Below, in pieces: positions 24,399 through 32,286 of a DNA stretch of 53,052 nucleotides. Position 1 is the stretch's first letter, and every line of letters begins with the position of its first letter. A program made the translations under genes and the position numbers. A model generated the notes under the pieces. That model was not told where the DNA came from, searched no databases, and saw only the letters and a program-made list of their open reading frames with translations. This DNA is from JAZDCJ01 sp036311985 (GTDB taxonomy: Bacteria > Actinomycetota > Actinomycetes > Actinomycetales > Micrococcaceae): the NCBI RefSeq assembly GCF_036311985.1, contig NZ_JAZDCJ010000050.1. One strand, written 5' to 3'.

Positions 24399-24848
24399 TC
24401 AGGACTCGTCGAGCTGTTCCGGCTGGTTGCCGAGGAGGAAGTGGCGGCCCGTGACTTCGCGCGGGGTGATCTCCACCCACGTGTCCTTGAGGGTCTGGAC
24501 CCAGGGGCGGACGCCGGCGGCGCGGGCGAGCTCGATCTCCGCCTCGGTCTCCAGGACCCGGGCCGTGCCGCGGACGACGACGGACCAGGCCTGGTCGCTC
24601 AGGATGCCGTCCGACTCGAACGCGACCGTCGGGTTGATGGTGAGCCCGGCCAGCTTGTTTCCGGGGGCCGTGCGGAAGTAGAGCTTCCCCTCGTGGGCCG
24701 CGTGGTTGACCGGGACGATGTCCACGTTGCCCGCGACGCTGAGCGCGATCCGGCCATGGTGGGTGCGTCCCAGCAGCGTCCAGCACTGCTCGGTGTCCAG
24801 GATCATGACGGGCTGGCCGTCCTCGTGTTCAAACATCATGCCGCCCAT
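24399..24848 (-). CDS. Pyridoxamine 5'-phosphate oxidase-family (FMN/F420 split-barrel) protein
   Basis: Small protein of 149 residues with the split-barrel pattern CWTLLGRTHHGRIALSVAGN, DIVPVNHAAHEGKLYFRTAPGNK and SDQAWSVVVRGTARVLETEAE. Such proteins bind FMN, F420 or haem and reduce varied substrates; the specific role is unknown. The start at 24848 is the first of three nearby Met codons (also 24839 and 24836). No Shine-Dalgarno is present. A perfect palindrome lies 3 nt upstream of the ATG. The gene is convergent with the acyl-CoA dehydrogenase. Confidence 0.82.
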   Translation of the reverse strand: MGGMMFEHEDGQPVMILDTEQCWTLLGRTHHGRIALSVAGNVDIVPVNHAAHEGKLYFRTAPGNKLAGLTINPTVAFESDGILSDQAWSVVVRGTARVLETEAEIELARAAGVRPWVQTLKDTWVEITPREVTGRHFLLGNQPEQLDES

Positions 24849-24850
24849 TG

Positions 24851-24867
24851 TTCTACAGAATGTAGAA
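24851..24867 (-). promoter_or_regulatory. 17-bp palindromic operator upstream of the PPOX gene
   Basis: TTCTACAGAATGTAGAA is a perfect dyad (TTCTACA, 3 nt, TGTAGAA). The CTACA-N3-TGTAG core resembles BlaI/CopY-type operators. It lies directly before the ATG, so bound protein would block transcription or initiation. The regulator is not nearby. Confidence 0.5.
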
Positions 24868-24947
24868 GAATGCGAGGGGTTTTCGGTGCCCGTTTCCGCC
24901 GCCGCGCGGTGACGGCCCCACGGCCGCGTGCGTGAAAGACTGGGGCC

Positions 24948-26060
24948 ATGGCAGCACCGAACACCGTGAAGCACGCCCGCCACCTGGGGGTCCGCCTTGA
25001 AGACGGATGGCACGCGTTCCGCGAGCGAGGCGGCCGGAGCCGCGGACTCGTGGCCACCGTCCTGCCCTTCCGCGGCTACGGCGTCAGCGGGGCCGACGGC
25101 TGGGTGCGGGTCTTCGCACGTATCGTCCTGGCCCGGCCCGGCGCGTTCACGAACGGCCTGCCCAAGTCCAAGGTCGTCTCCGACGGCGTCCGCGGCTGGA
25201 GGAACTTCATCTCCCCGCCCATCCCGCACGCCGAGGTCGTCGCGGAGATCGGCGGGCGGACCTTCCGCGTCGACGCCGACCGCGGAGGCGTCCTCGACGT
25301 CAAGATCACGGTGGACCTGGCGCCCGGCTGGCACGCGGTGACCCTGCGCAGCGAGTCCTCGGAACCCGCGGACGTGTCCGTGTTCGTCGTCGACCGCTCG
25401 ATCGACTTCGGGGTCGTCTCCGACATCGACGACACCGTCGTCGTCACCGCCCTCCCGCGCCCGCTGCTGGCCGCGTGGAACTCCTTTGTGCTCAGCGAGC
25501 ACGCGCGCGTCGCGACGCCCGGCATGGCCGTGATGATGGAGCGGCTCATGCGCACCCGCCCGGGATCCCCGGTGCTCTACCTCTCGACGGGCGCCTGGAA
25601 CGTGGCCCCGACCCTCACCCGCTTCCTCTCCCGCAACCTCTACCCGGCCGGAGCGCTCCTGCTGACGGACTGGGGGCCGACCGAGGGGCGCTGGTTCCGC
25701 TCGGGGCAGCAGCACAAGGTGGACCAGCTGCGCCGCCTGGCCGCCCAGTTCCCGCACATCAGCTGGCTCCTGGTCGGCGACGACGGACAGCACGATCCGG
25801 AGATCTACGCCGAGTTCGCCCGCCGCCACCCCGGGCAGGTGCGGGCGATCGCGATCCGCCAGCTCACGCCGTCGGAGGCCGTCCTGGCCGGCGGCCGCTC
25901 GATGGGCACCATGGACTCCACCCCGGGGACGCCGTGGGTGTACGCGCCGGACGGTGCCGGGATCTGCGAGGGCCTCGAGCGGCTGGGGCTGCTGGAACCC
26001 GAACGCGTCGCGGGGCCGCCCACCTCGGCGATGCCCGTCCTGCCGCGGAAGACGCAGTGA
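24948..26060 (+). CDS. App1-family phosphatase domain protein (DUF2183)
   Basis: Product of 370 residues. The HAD-like catalytic motif is DFGVVSDIDDTVVVT at about 160-172, followed by LYLSTGAWNVAPTLTRFL and LVGDDGQHDPEIYAEF, typical of the App1/DUF2183 family whose yeast member is a phosphatidate phosphatase. The first 140 residues form a beta-rich accessory region. Its last codon overlaps the start of a hotdog thioesterase gene, suggesting a lipid-linked role for the pair (inference). Confidence 0.85.
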   Translation: MAAPNTVKHARHLGVRLEDGWHAFRERGGRSRGLVATVLPFRGYGVSGADGWVRVFARIVLARPGAFTNGLPKSKVVSDGVRGWRNFISPPIPHAEVVAEIGGRTFRVDADRGGVLDVKITVDLAPGWHAVTLRSESSEPADVSVFVVDRSIDFGVVSDIDDTVVVTALPRPLLAAWNSFVLSEHARVATPGMAVMMERLMRTRPGSPVLYLSTGAWNVAPTLTRFLSRNLYPAGALLLTDWGPTEGRWFRSGQQHKVDQLRRLAAQFPHISWLLVGDDGQHDPEIYAEFARRHPGQVRAIAIRQLTPSEAVLAGGRSMGTMDSTPGTPWVYAPDGAGICEGLERLGLLEPERVAGPPTSAMPVLPRKTQ

Positions 26061-26521
26061 GCGGGCGCCGCCTGAGCGTCGGCGTGCCGATGCGGTGGGG
26101 CGACATGGACGCCTACGGCCACATCAACAACGTCAACCTGGTCCGCATGATGGAGGAGGCGCGGATCGCGGCCTTCGGCGTGCCGGGCGGGACGGGCAAG
26201 CCCGGCGCCGAGCCCGTCGTCGAGCTGTTCTCCACCGTTCCGGCCGACACGCAGACGCTCGTCGTCGAGCACCGGGTCCGCTACGTGGCCCCGCTGGACT
26301 ACCGCAACGTCCCGGCCCGGGTCGACGTCTGGATCAGCTCGGTCAAGCCCGCCTCGTTCGATATCGCCTACGAGTTCCACGATCCCGTCGACGGCGGCGT
26401 CTGCGTGCGCGCGATCACGACCCTGGCGTTCTTCTCCACTGCGGAACAGCGACTGCTGCGCATCCCGGCCGAGCACCGCGAGGCGCTCGCCGGGTTCCTT
26501 GGAGAGCCGCTGTTCCGCTGA
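26057..26521 (+). CDS. Acyl-CoA thioesterase, hotdog fold (4HBT type)
   Basis: Product of 154 residues beginning at GTG 26057, which overlaps the preceding TGA by GTGA. The hotdog thioesterase core is visible: VPMRWGDMDAYGHINNVNLVRMMEEAR, in which the Asp of the GDMDAYGHINN loop is the usual catalytic residue, and VEHRVRYVAPLDYRNVPARVDVWI. It would hydrolyse acyl-CoA in the cytosol. It is co-translated with the App1-family protein. Confidence 0.88.
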   Translation: MSGRRLSVGVPMRWGDMDAYGHINNVNLVRMMEEARIAAFGVPGGTGKPGAEPVVELFSTVPADTQTLVVEHRVRYVAPLDYRNVPARVDVWISSVKPASFDIAYEFHDPVDGGVCVRAITTLAFFSTAEQRLLRIPAEHREALAGFLGEPLFR

Positions 26522-26528
26522 GGGCGGC

Positions 26529-26990
26529 TCAGGCCCCGCTGTGCAGCAGGCCCGCCGTGACCTCGACGAACCGCAGGCCGAGTTCCGGATCGTGCTCCAG
26601 ATCGCACGGGGCCAGCTCGTCGCTGGAGAGGCTGAAGTAGCGGCGGCCGGCCCCGACGCCGGGGTCCTCCGGGACGCCGAGGATCCGGGCCGCCTCGTTC
26701 CAGGCGCAATGCCACCACAGCGTCTCGAGCGGCTCGGAAGCCCAGCGCACGCGGTGGTCGAGCCGTTGGCCGGCCAGGTTCAGGAGCCGGACGATCTCGG
26801 CCACGTCATGGGCCGTGTAGCGTGCGACCTTCAGATCGGCCGTCATCACGGCCACCCGGAAACCGGGAAGGAACGCCGTGACGTGGGCCGGTTGCCACGC
26901 GGTGGGGTCCTTCCGGGCGCGGGCCAGGCGGAGCGGGTAGATGTCGTGTCCGTCGCGGTAGCTGCGACAGCTGCCGTCGGGTGCGTTCAT
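26529..26990 (-). CDS. Hypothetical protein, 153 residues
   Basis: I do not recognise this family. The product begins MNAPDGSCRSYRDGHDIYPL. It has a mixed alpha/beta composition with Trp-rich segments (PLETLWWHCAWNEAARILG) and ends in LRFVEVTAGLLHSGA. No signal peptide or membrane helix is seen. ATG 26990 is preceded on the minus strand by GGAAGG. An open frame continues upstream to 27272 but lacks coding character and overlaps a decayed gene. It is convergent with the thioesterase gene. Confidence 0.6.
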   Translation of the reverse strand: MNAPDGSCRSYRDGHDIYPLRLARARKDPTAWQPAHVTAFLPGFRVAVMTADLKVARYTAHDVAEIVRLLNLAGQRLDHRVRWASEPLETLWWHCAWNEAARILGVPEDPGVGAGRRYFSLSSDELAPCDLEHDPELGLRFVEVTAGLLHSGA

Positions 26991-27193
26991 GGAGGTGTGC
27001 CTTCCGTTGCTCTTGCCCGGAGCGGTATTGCACCGGACCGCTTCGTCATCCGAACCACCCGTGAAGCATGGGGTTGGTGCGCGGCCGGGTCGGAGCCCTG
27101 CGTGTGGCCGCATCTCGTGAAGCTGCCTCCATCCTAGCGGCCCGGTGCGACGCTTCGGCAAGCAACGCACCGGACCGCACCGGACCGGGACGG
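26991..27193. other. Gene-free stretch with CACCGGACCG direct repeats
   Basis: About 200 bp between a hypothetical gene and a decayed ribosomal-protein remnant. CACCGGACCG occurs near 27031 and twice in tandem near 27170-27190. No coding signal, RNA or terminator is evident. It may be further eroded sequence of the lost zinc locus. Confidence 0.35.
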
Positions 27194-27253
27194 TCAGCCC
27201 TGGCGCGCCTTGAGCCGCGGATTGGCCTTGTTGATGACGAACGTGCGGCCGCG
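27194..27253 (-). pseudogene. rpmJ: C-terminal remnant of ribosomal protein bL36 (rpmJ)
   Basis: The minus-strand frame ends GRTFVINKANPRLKARQG then TGA. This is the hallmark C-terminus of the Cys-less 40-residue bL36 paralogue that replaces the zinc-binding one under zinc starvation. The first half (about 22 residues) and any start codon are missing. Upstream sequence is instead the tail of a CobW-like GTPase remnant. It cannot give a functional protein. Confidence 0.8.
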
Positions 27254-27830
27254 GCGGCCTGCTCGGCGGCACCGGCCATGTCCGGGCCGGTCATCAGGAG
27301 CCGGGTCCCGGCCGCCCGCCGGCCCCACGTGCCGAGGTGCTCCATCCAGACGCGGGGTCCGATCCCGGTCACGCCGAGCCGCGCGGTCGGGGAGTCGGCG
27401 AGCCAGACGTCGCCGCGCAGCCAGGCGACGCCTTCGGCGATGAGCTGCATGCCGCGGACGAACCCCGCTCCACCGGACTGGCAGCCCGCGGAGCCGCCGC
27501 CGAGGAGGTGGGCGAAGAGGCCCTCGACGAGGAGCACCTCGCGGCACTGCGCGAACGCCTCGATCAGGAACTCGCCGGCCGTGCGGTCGTCGGCGGGCGG
27601 GCTGCTGAGCCCGGATTCCCAGAGCGTGTGGCGGTCCCAGAGCTGGTCTTCGACGGATGCGGGGTCCACGGCCAGGGCGAGCGCCCGGGGATGTCCGTGC
27701 GGCACAGTACCCGTACGCCTTCGAGCGGGTCGTGCACCACGACGACCGCGTCGGGGTGGTCGGCGCGGAGGCGGGTGAGCGCCTGGTCGCGGCAGTGGAA
27801 GTCGAGGAAGGAGAGGAGATGGAGGCCCAC
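27254..27830 (-). pseudogene. Decayed CobW/Mrf-like GTPase gene of a zinc-starvation locus
   Basis: Two frames hold recognisable parts of an actinobacterial CobW-type GTPase. Frame 1 from ATG 27830 gives an N-terminus (LLSFLDFHCRDQALTRL, AVVVVHDPLEGVRV) that breaks near 27690. Frame 2 gives ALALAVDPASVEDQLWD, DDRTAGEFLIEAFAQCREV and VAWLRGDVWLADSPTARLG up to LLMTGPDMAG. The Cys-rich metal motif and much of the GTPase core are deleted, the halves are out of frame, and the C-terminus is replaced by the bL36 tail. In mycobacteria the homologous Mrf recruits a hibernation factor to Zn-free ribosomes. Identification rests on remembered family patterns. Confidence 0.65.
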
Positions 27831-27842
27831 GCGGCCAGTCTA

Positions 27843-27859
27843 TTGAGAATCATTCTCAA
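27843..27859 (-). promoter_or_regulatory. Zur-like box upstream of the decayed zinc locus
   Basis: TTGAGAATCATTCTCAA is a perfect palindrome, 13 nt before the ATG of the decayed GTPase. TGA-N-AAT-N-ATT-N-TCA fits Zur boxes of actinomycetes. A Fur-like role for the divergent siderophore gene (start 27992) is a less likely alternative because of the 130-bp distance. Confidence 0.65.
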
Positions 27860-27991
27860 GATGCAAGCCGCCCGGAGTCCGTCCGGGACGCCGTCCGGGG
27901 CGGGGGCGTTTGCATTGACGGGATTCGTGGGATTGGGTGGACAAAAGGCAACCGCCGGCCCGCGGCCGGCCCGAAGGAGTGTGTCCTCAGC

Positions 27992-28828
27992 ATGAGCGTT
28001 TCCCCCGCCCCGCGTCCGCAGCGCCCCCAGACCGTCCTCGAGGTCCTCGCCACCGAGCGGCTCTCCGAGCACATGGTGCGCTTGACCCTCGGCGGCGAGG
28101 GCTTCGCCGGCTACCAGGACAAGGACGCCACGGACAAGTACGTCAAGCTGCTCTTCGCCGATCCCGCGCTCGGCCTCGAGCCCCCGTACGACCTCGACGA
28201 GCTCCGCTCCCGGCTGGAGCCCGAGCAGATGCCCGTGCGCCGCACCTACACCGTCCGCTCCGTCGACCCGGACGCCGGGACGCTGCAGATCGACTTCGTC
28301 GTCCACGGGGACGAGGGCATCGCCGGTCCGTGGGCGGCCGCCGCGCAGCCCGGCGACAAGCTCTGCTTCAACGGCCCGGGTGGGATGTACTCCCCGGACC
28401 CGGCGGCCGGTTGGCACCTGTTGGCCGGAGACGAGTCGGCCCTGCCCGCGATCGCCTCCGCGCTCGAGGCCATGGGGCCGGACGCCCGCGGCATCGCCTA
28501 CCTCGAGGTGGCCTCTGCCGCCGACGAGCTCGAGCTCTCCGCCCCGGCGGGCATCGAGCTGCGCTGGCTGCACCGCGGCGGCACGTTCAGCCCCGAGACG
28601 ACGCGGCTGGCCGCGGCCGTCATGGCGGGGCAGTGGCTCGACGGCGACGTCCAGGTCTTCGCGCACGGCGAGCGGGAGATGATCAAGGCCCTGCGCCGCT
28701 ACCTCGCGGACGAGCGCGGGATCCCGCGCCAGCGGATGTCGCTCTCCGCCTACTGGGCCCACGGCCGAGCGGAGGACACCTTCCAGGCCGAGAAGCGCGA
28801 GCCGATCGGGCAGATCTTCCCGGAGTAG
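27992..28828 (+). CDS. Siderophore-interacting protein (ferric-siderophore reductase type)
   Basis: FAD-dependent reductase of the ViuB/SIP family, 278 residues. Landmarks are VRRTYTVRSVDPDAGTLQID (FAD site), DFVVHGDEGIAGPWAAAAQPGD, HLLAGDESALPAIASALEAM and a C-terminal AYWAHGRAEDTFQAEK. It releases iron from ferric siderophores in the cytosol. GAAGGAG lies about 12 nt upstream of the ATG. No IdeR-type iron box is visible in front of it; TTGACG near 27915 may be a -35. Confidence 0.9.
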   Translation: MSVSPAPRPQRPQTVLEVLATERLSEHMVRLTLGGEGFAGYQDKDATDKYVKLLFADPALGLEPPYDLDELRSRLEPEQMPVRRTYTVRSVDPDAGTLQIDFVVHGDEGIAGPWAAAAQPGDKLCFNGPGGMYSPDPAAGWHLLAGDESALPAIASALEAMGPDARGIAYLEVASAADELELSAPAGIELRWLHRGGTFSPETTRLAAAVMAGQWLDGDVQVFAHGEREMIKALRRYLADERGIPRQRMSLSAYWAHGRAEDTFQAEKREPIGQIFPE

Positions 28829-28832
28829 GCGC

Positions 28833-29759
28833 CTATCCGGGCAGCTGAGCCGCCCAGCAGTGGAACAGCGCGTAGGCGCGGTACGGGCTCCAGGCGTGCG
28901 AGCGCTCCTCGGCCGCGCGCGCATCGACGCGTCCCAGGGCCCGGCGGAGGACGAGGTCCCCGGGCGTGAACGCGTCGGGGTCGAAGCCGGCCCGCACGGC
29001 CAGGTAGTCCGCGGTCCACGGGCCGATCCCGCTCAGGCCGAGCAGTTCCGCGCGGGCCAGCGGGAACCCGGGGCCGCCGCGGGGATCCAGGCCCGCTACC
29101 GGCATCGCCGCGGCGAGGGCCGCCATCGCCGCGTGCAGGGTCAGGGCCCGCTGCCCCGTGATGCCGACGGCGGTGCGCAAGTGCCCGGGGTCCGTCTCCG
29201 CCAGCTCGGCCGCGTCCGGGAAGATCCGCAGCCCGCCGGGCCCGTCGCGGCCGAAGGCCTGCACGAGCCGGCCCGAGAACGTCCGGCACGCGGCGAGCGA
29301 GACCTGCTGGCCCAGGATCGTCGTCGCGAGCGCTTCGACGGGATCGAGGAACCCCACGCGGCGCAGCGAGGGCCGGGCCGCGACGAGCGGGGCCAGCGCG
29401 GGATCGCGCCGCAAGTGTCCGACGACGGGGCCCAGGTCCGCGTCGAGGTCCAGCCAGGCGCGGATCCGGGAGGCCAGCTCGCCCGCCCAGTCCGGATCCC
29501 CGCCAGCCGTCGGGGTGCCGGGCCCCCGGGCGTCGACGAGGACCAGCTCCCGCGTGAAGCGCAACGTCGCCTCGACATGAGCCGTGGAACAGGGGACGAG
29601 GCGGCGGAAGGTGGCCCCGGCGTCGTCCGGGTCCGTCCCGGGGGCCAGCTCGACGCCCGGCACCGCGTGGGCGCGCAGCACCGCGAGCACGTGGAGCGGA
29701 TCCAGCCCGCCCGGGCCCGGCTCGAGCTCGAGCCGGACGGACTGCGCGGCAGCGCTCAC
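28833..29759 (-). CDS. alkA: DNA-3-methyladenine glycosylase II (AlkA family)
   Basis: Base-excision glycosylase of 308 residues. An N-terminal AlkA_N-like domain precedes the HhH-GPD core: DPVEALATTILGQQVSLAACRTF, then LSGIGPWTADYLAVRAGFDPDAFTPGDLVLRRALG, where the final Asp is the catalytic residue. GTG 29759 overlaps the ogt stop codon (GTGA). It is last in the sigma factor-ogt-alkA operon, so it presumably repairs alkylated bases. The gene is convergent with the siderophore-interacting protein, only 4 bp apart. Confidence 0.9.
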   Translation of the reverse strand: MSAAAQSVRLELEPGPGGLDPLHVLAVLRAHAVPGVELAPGTDPDDAGATFRRLVPCSTAHVEATLRFTRELVLVDARGPGTPTAGGDPDWAGELASRIRAWLDLDADLGPVVGHLRRDPALAPLVAARPSLRRVGFLDPVEALATTILGQQVSLAACRTFSGRLVQAFGRDGPGGLRIFPDAAELAETDPGHLRTAVGITGQRALTLHAAMAALAAAMPVAGLDPRGGPGFPLARAELLGLSGIGPWTADYLAVRAGFDPDAFTPGDLVLRRALGRVDARAAEERSHAWSPYRAYALFHCWAAQLPG

Positions 29760-30412
29760 GCGGCCGCCCGCTCGAGCTCCAGCAGCGCGGCCTTCGCCTC
29801 GGGGCCGCCGAGGTAGCCGCCCAGGGTGCCGTCGCTGCGCAGGACGCGGTGGCACGGGACCACGAGCGGCAGCGGGTTGGTGGCGCACGCCGTGCCGACC
29901 GCCCGCACGGCCCGCGGACGGCCCGTCGCCCGGGCGATCTCCGCGTAGCTCGCCGTGCTGCCGTAGCCGATGTGCGGCAGGTATTCGTGGACCTCGCGCC
30001 GGTAGCCGCTCGAGAGCGCGCGGTCCAGCGGCAGCTCGAAGCCGCGCCGCCGGCCGGCGAAGTACTCCTCGAGCTGGCGGGCCGCCGTGTCGAGCCGCGT
30101 GCCGCCAGCCAGGATCCGCGGACCCAGCCGGGCCGCGAGGTCCCCGAGCACCGCCTCGTGCCCCTCGGCGGTGAACGCGACGCGGACCAGGCCGCGCTCC
30201 GTCGCCGCGAGCAGCAGCGGGCCGAACGGGGAATCGACGGTGCGGTAGGAGGCGTCGAGGAGGCCTTCGGACTCGGCACGCGCTGCCAGCCGGTCGCCCA
30301 GGGCGGCGAGGACCGCGGGGCCGGCCCCGAGCCCGGGGAGCAGGCCGGATGGAAACCCCCCGGGGAGATCGGGCTGCCGGTCGGCGTCGTGGGAGCGGGA
30401 TCCGGTGTTCAT
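29756..30412 (-). CDS. ogt: Methylated-DNA--protein-cysteine methyltransferase
   Basis: Suicide repair protein of 218 residues that removes methyl groups from O6-methylguanine. The active-site motif is NPLPLVVPCHRVLRSDGTLGGYLGG, with the acceptor Cys in PCHRV. The recognition helix region is ASYAEIARATGRPRAVRAVGTA. ATG 30412 overlaps the sigma-factor stop (ATGA). The N-terminal 60 residues are poorly conserved. Confidence 0.92.
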   Translation of the reverse strand: MNTGSRSHDADRQPDLPGGFPSGLLPGLGAGPAVLAALGDRLAARAESEGLLDASYRTVDSPFGPLLLAATERGLVRVAFTAEGHEAVLGDLAARLGPRILAGGTRLDTAARQLEEYFAGRRRGFELPLDRALSSGYRREVHEYLPHIGYGSTASYAEIARATGRPRAVRAVGTACATNPLPLVVPCHRVLRSDGTLGGYLGGPEAKAALLELERAAA

Positions 30413-30975
30413 CGTGCGGCTCCTTTCGGGGACTCGGTCGGTTCGGTGGACGCGCTGGCCCCGCTGACCACGGTGGACCCGTTGGCCGAGTTGGCCGCGT
30501 TGGAGGAGAGCGCCGCGCGCAGCTTGGCGACGCCGTCGGCACATGCCCGGCGGGCGGCTTCCGGCGTGCCACCGAGGATGTCCGCGACCTCGCGGTGCGG
30601 CAACCCGGCGACGTGGTGGTAGGCGACGGCGGCGCGCTGCTTGGGCGGCAGGCCCGCGAGCGCCCTCCACAGACCCTCGTCCGGATCGGTGGCGATCCCG
30701 AGCGTGGAGTGCCGCTCCGGGAGCACCTCCGCCGGGACGGGGCGCCGCGCCGTCGCGCGGACGGCGTCGATGGCCTTGCGGTGCGCGATTGTGACGAGCC
30801 AGGCCTCCACGTTGGCGTCGGCCGGCAGGCCGGGGTAGGCGCGGAGGGCGGACAGGAAGGTCTCCTGCCATGCGTCCTCGGCATCGGCGTGGGGGCCGAG
30901 GACAGCGCGGCAGACGCGCAGCACCATCGGGCCGTAGGCCTTCACGAGGTGGTCAAAGCGCTGGTGGGTGTCCAT
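30409..30975 (-). CDS. ECF-type RNA polymerase sigma factor heading a DNA-alkylation repair operon
   Basis: Sigma factor of 188 residues. Region 2 is FDHLVKAYGPMVLRVCRAVLGPHADAEDAWQETFLSALRA, with the DAEDAWQE helix. Region 4 is LAGLPPKQRAAVAYHHVAGLPHREVADILGGTPEAARRA. A Ser/Ala/Thr-rich tail of about 35 residues follows. ATG 30975 is used; GTG 30978 immediately before is an alternative. No anti-sigma gene is adjacent. The ATGA overlap with ogt shows tight coupling, so it probably directs transcription of its own repair operon (inference). Confidence 0.87.
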   Translation of the reverse strand: MDTHQRFDHLVKAYGPMVLRVCRAVLGPHADAEDAWQETFLSALRAYPGLPADANVEAWLVTIAHRKAIDAVRATARRPVPAEVLPERHSTLGIATDPDEGLWRALAGLPPKQRAAVAYHHVAGLPHREVADILGGTPEAARRACADGVAKLRAALSSNAANSANGSTVVSGASASTEPTESPKGAAR

Positions 30976-31049
30976 CACCGGGTAGACGCGCGGAGTCCGC
31001 GGAACGTGAGGTCGGGGTCCCTCGCGCCGGCCTCCGGTCCGGCCGGCCT

Positions 31050-31203
31050 CACGTCAACCGGCCCTGCGAGCCCACGTCAGCCGGCCAGGGTGAGCCCACG
31101 TCAACCGGCCAGCGCGCGTCCACGTCAACCGGCCCTGCGAGCCCACGTCAGCCGGCCCTGCGAGCCCACGTCAGCCGGCCCTGCGAGCCCACGTCAGCCG
31201 GCC
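31050..31203. repeat. Tandem array of about 6.6 units of 23-24 bp
   Basis: Units start at 31050, 31073, 31097, 31121, 31144, 31167 and 31190. All open with CACGTCAACCGGCC or CACGTCAGCCGGCC and usually continue with CTGCGAGCC. Units 5 and 6 are identical. The last, partial unit contains the stop codon of the aldo/keto reductase. There are no unique spacers, so it is not CRISPR. Confidence 0.88.
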
Positions 31204-32219
31204 CGGGCGGCACCGGCCGGGTCCTGCGCGGTCGGGAAGTCCTCCGAGTCGATCGTGGCCTGCTGGGCGGCGTTGTAGCGGTGACCTTGGACTGTGTCCT
31301 GGTTGACGAGGGCGTCCAGCTCCGCGAGCGTGGCGGCGTCCAGGACGACTTCCTCGGCGCCGAGGTTCTCCCGGAGGTGCTCCAGGCTCGTGGTGCCGGG
31401 GATCGCCACGACGTGTTCGCCCTGTGCCACGACCCAGGCCAGGGCGATCTGCGCGAGCGAGGCTCCGATGCGGTCCGCGACGGCCCGCACGCCGTCGAGC
31501 AGCGCCAGGTTGCGGGGGTAGTTCTCGGCGGAGAAGCGCGGCATGTGGTGGCGCATGTCCCCGGGCGGCAGCGCGGCGGGGTCCGTGAGGGTCCCCGTCA
31601 GGAAGGCCCGGCCGAGCGGGCTGAACGCCACGAAGGTCGTGCCGAGCTCGCGGCAGGCGTCGAGCATGCCGAGCTCGGGATTGCGCGTCCAGAGCGAGTA
31701 CTCGTTCTGCACGGCGGCGATCGGGTGGACCCCGTGGGCGCGGCGCAGCGTCGCGACGGAGACCTCCGAGAGGCCGATCGCGCCGATCATGCCCTCCTGG
31801 ACGAGCTCCGACATCGCGCCGACGCTGTCCTCGATGGGCACGTCCGGGTCGAGCCGGTGCAGGTAGTAGAGGTCGATGAAGTCGGTGCGCAGATTGCTCA
31901 GGGACTCCTCGGCCTGCCGGCGGATGGTCTGCGGGCGGCCGTCGATGCGCGCCTTTCCGCCCGAGAGTTCCAGGCCGCACTTGCTGGCGAGGAAGAACTC
32001 GCGGCAGCGGTCGGCCACGGCCGCGCCGACGAGCTCCTCGTTGCGGCCGCCGCCGTAGAGCGTCGCCGTGTCGAGGTGGTCGATCCCGGCGTCGAGGGCC
32101 TCGCGGAGCAGGTGGGCGCCGTCCCGCGGGGAGGGGAAGTTGGAATATCCGTGGCTGAGGTTCATGCACCCCAAACCGATCGGGCGCACGGTGGCATCAC
32201 CGAGGACTCGCTGTGTCAT
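31194..32219 (-). CDS. Aldo/keto reductase
   Basis: NADPH-dependent carbonyl reductase of 341 residues with the TIM-barrel pattern of the AKR superfamily. Landmarks are GLGCMNLSHGYSN, GIDHLDTATLYGGGRNEELVG (catalytic Asp and Tyr), FFLASKCGL (catalytic Lys), DFIDLYYLHRLDPDVPIED (catalytic His) and VVAIPGTTSLEHLRENL (cofactor phosphate site). The substrate is not known. Its stop codon lies in a 23-bp repeat array that separates it from the sigma-factor operon. Confidence 0.92.
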   Translation of the reverse strand: MTQRVLGDATVRPIGLGCMNLSHGYSNFPSPRDGAHLLREALDAGIDHLDTATLYGGGRNEELVGAAVADRCREFFLASKCGLELSGGKARIDGRPQTIRRQAEESLSNLRTDFIDLYYLHRLDPDVPIEDSVGAMSELVQEGMIGAIGLSEVSVATLRRAHGVHPIAAVQNEYSLWTRNPELGMLDACRELGTTFVAFSPLGRAFLTGTLTDPAALPPGDMRHHMPRFSAENYPRNLALLDGVRAVADRIGASLAQIALAWVVAQGEHVVAIPGTTSLEHLRENLGAEEVVLDAATLAELDALVNQDTVQGHRYNAAQQATIDSEDFPTAQDPAGAARAG

Positions 32220-32286
32220 GCCTCTTGTCTAGCACGAATCCCGGTCCGCCTACACCTCGTGTGAGGGGGCTTCGGGGCGCAACACG

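Noticed and set aside
27992..28828. Iron box in front of the siderophore-interacting protein
   Set aside because: No IdeR/DmdR-like TTAGG-type sequence is seen in 27860-27991; the palindrome at 27843 fits Zur better and is closer to the decayed gene.
31050..31203. CRISPR array
   Set aside because: Repeats are directly adjacent, 23-24 bp long, with no unique spacers and no cas genes in the window.
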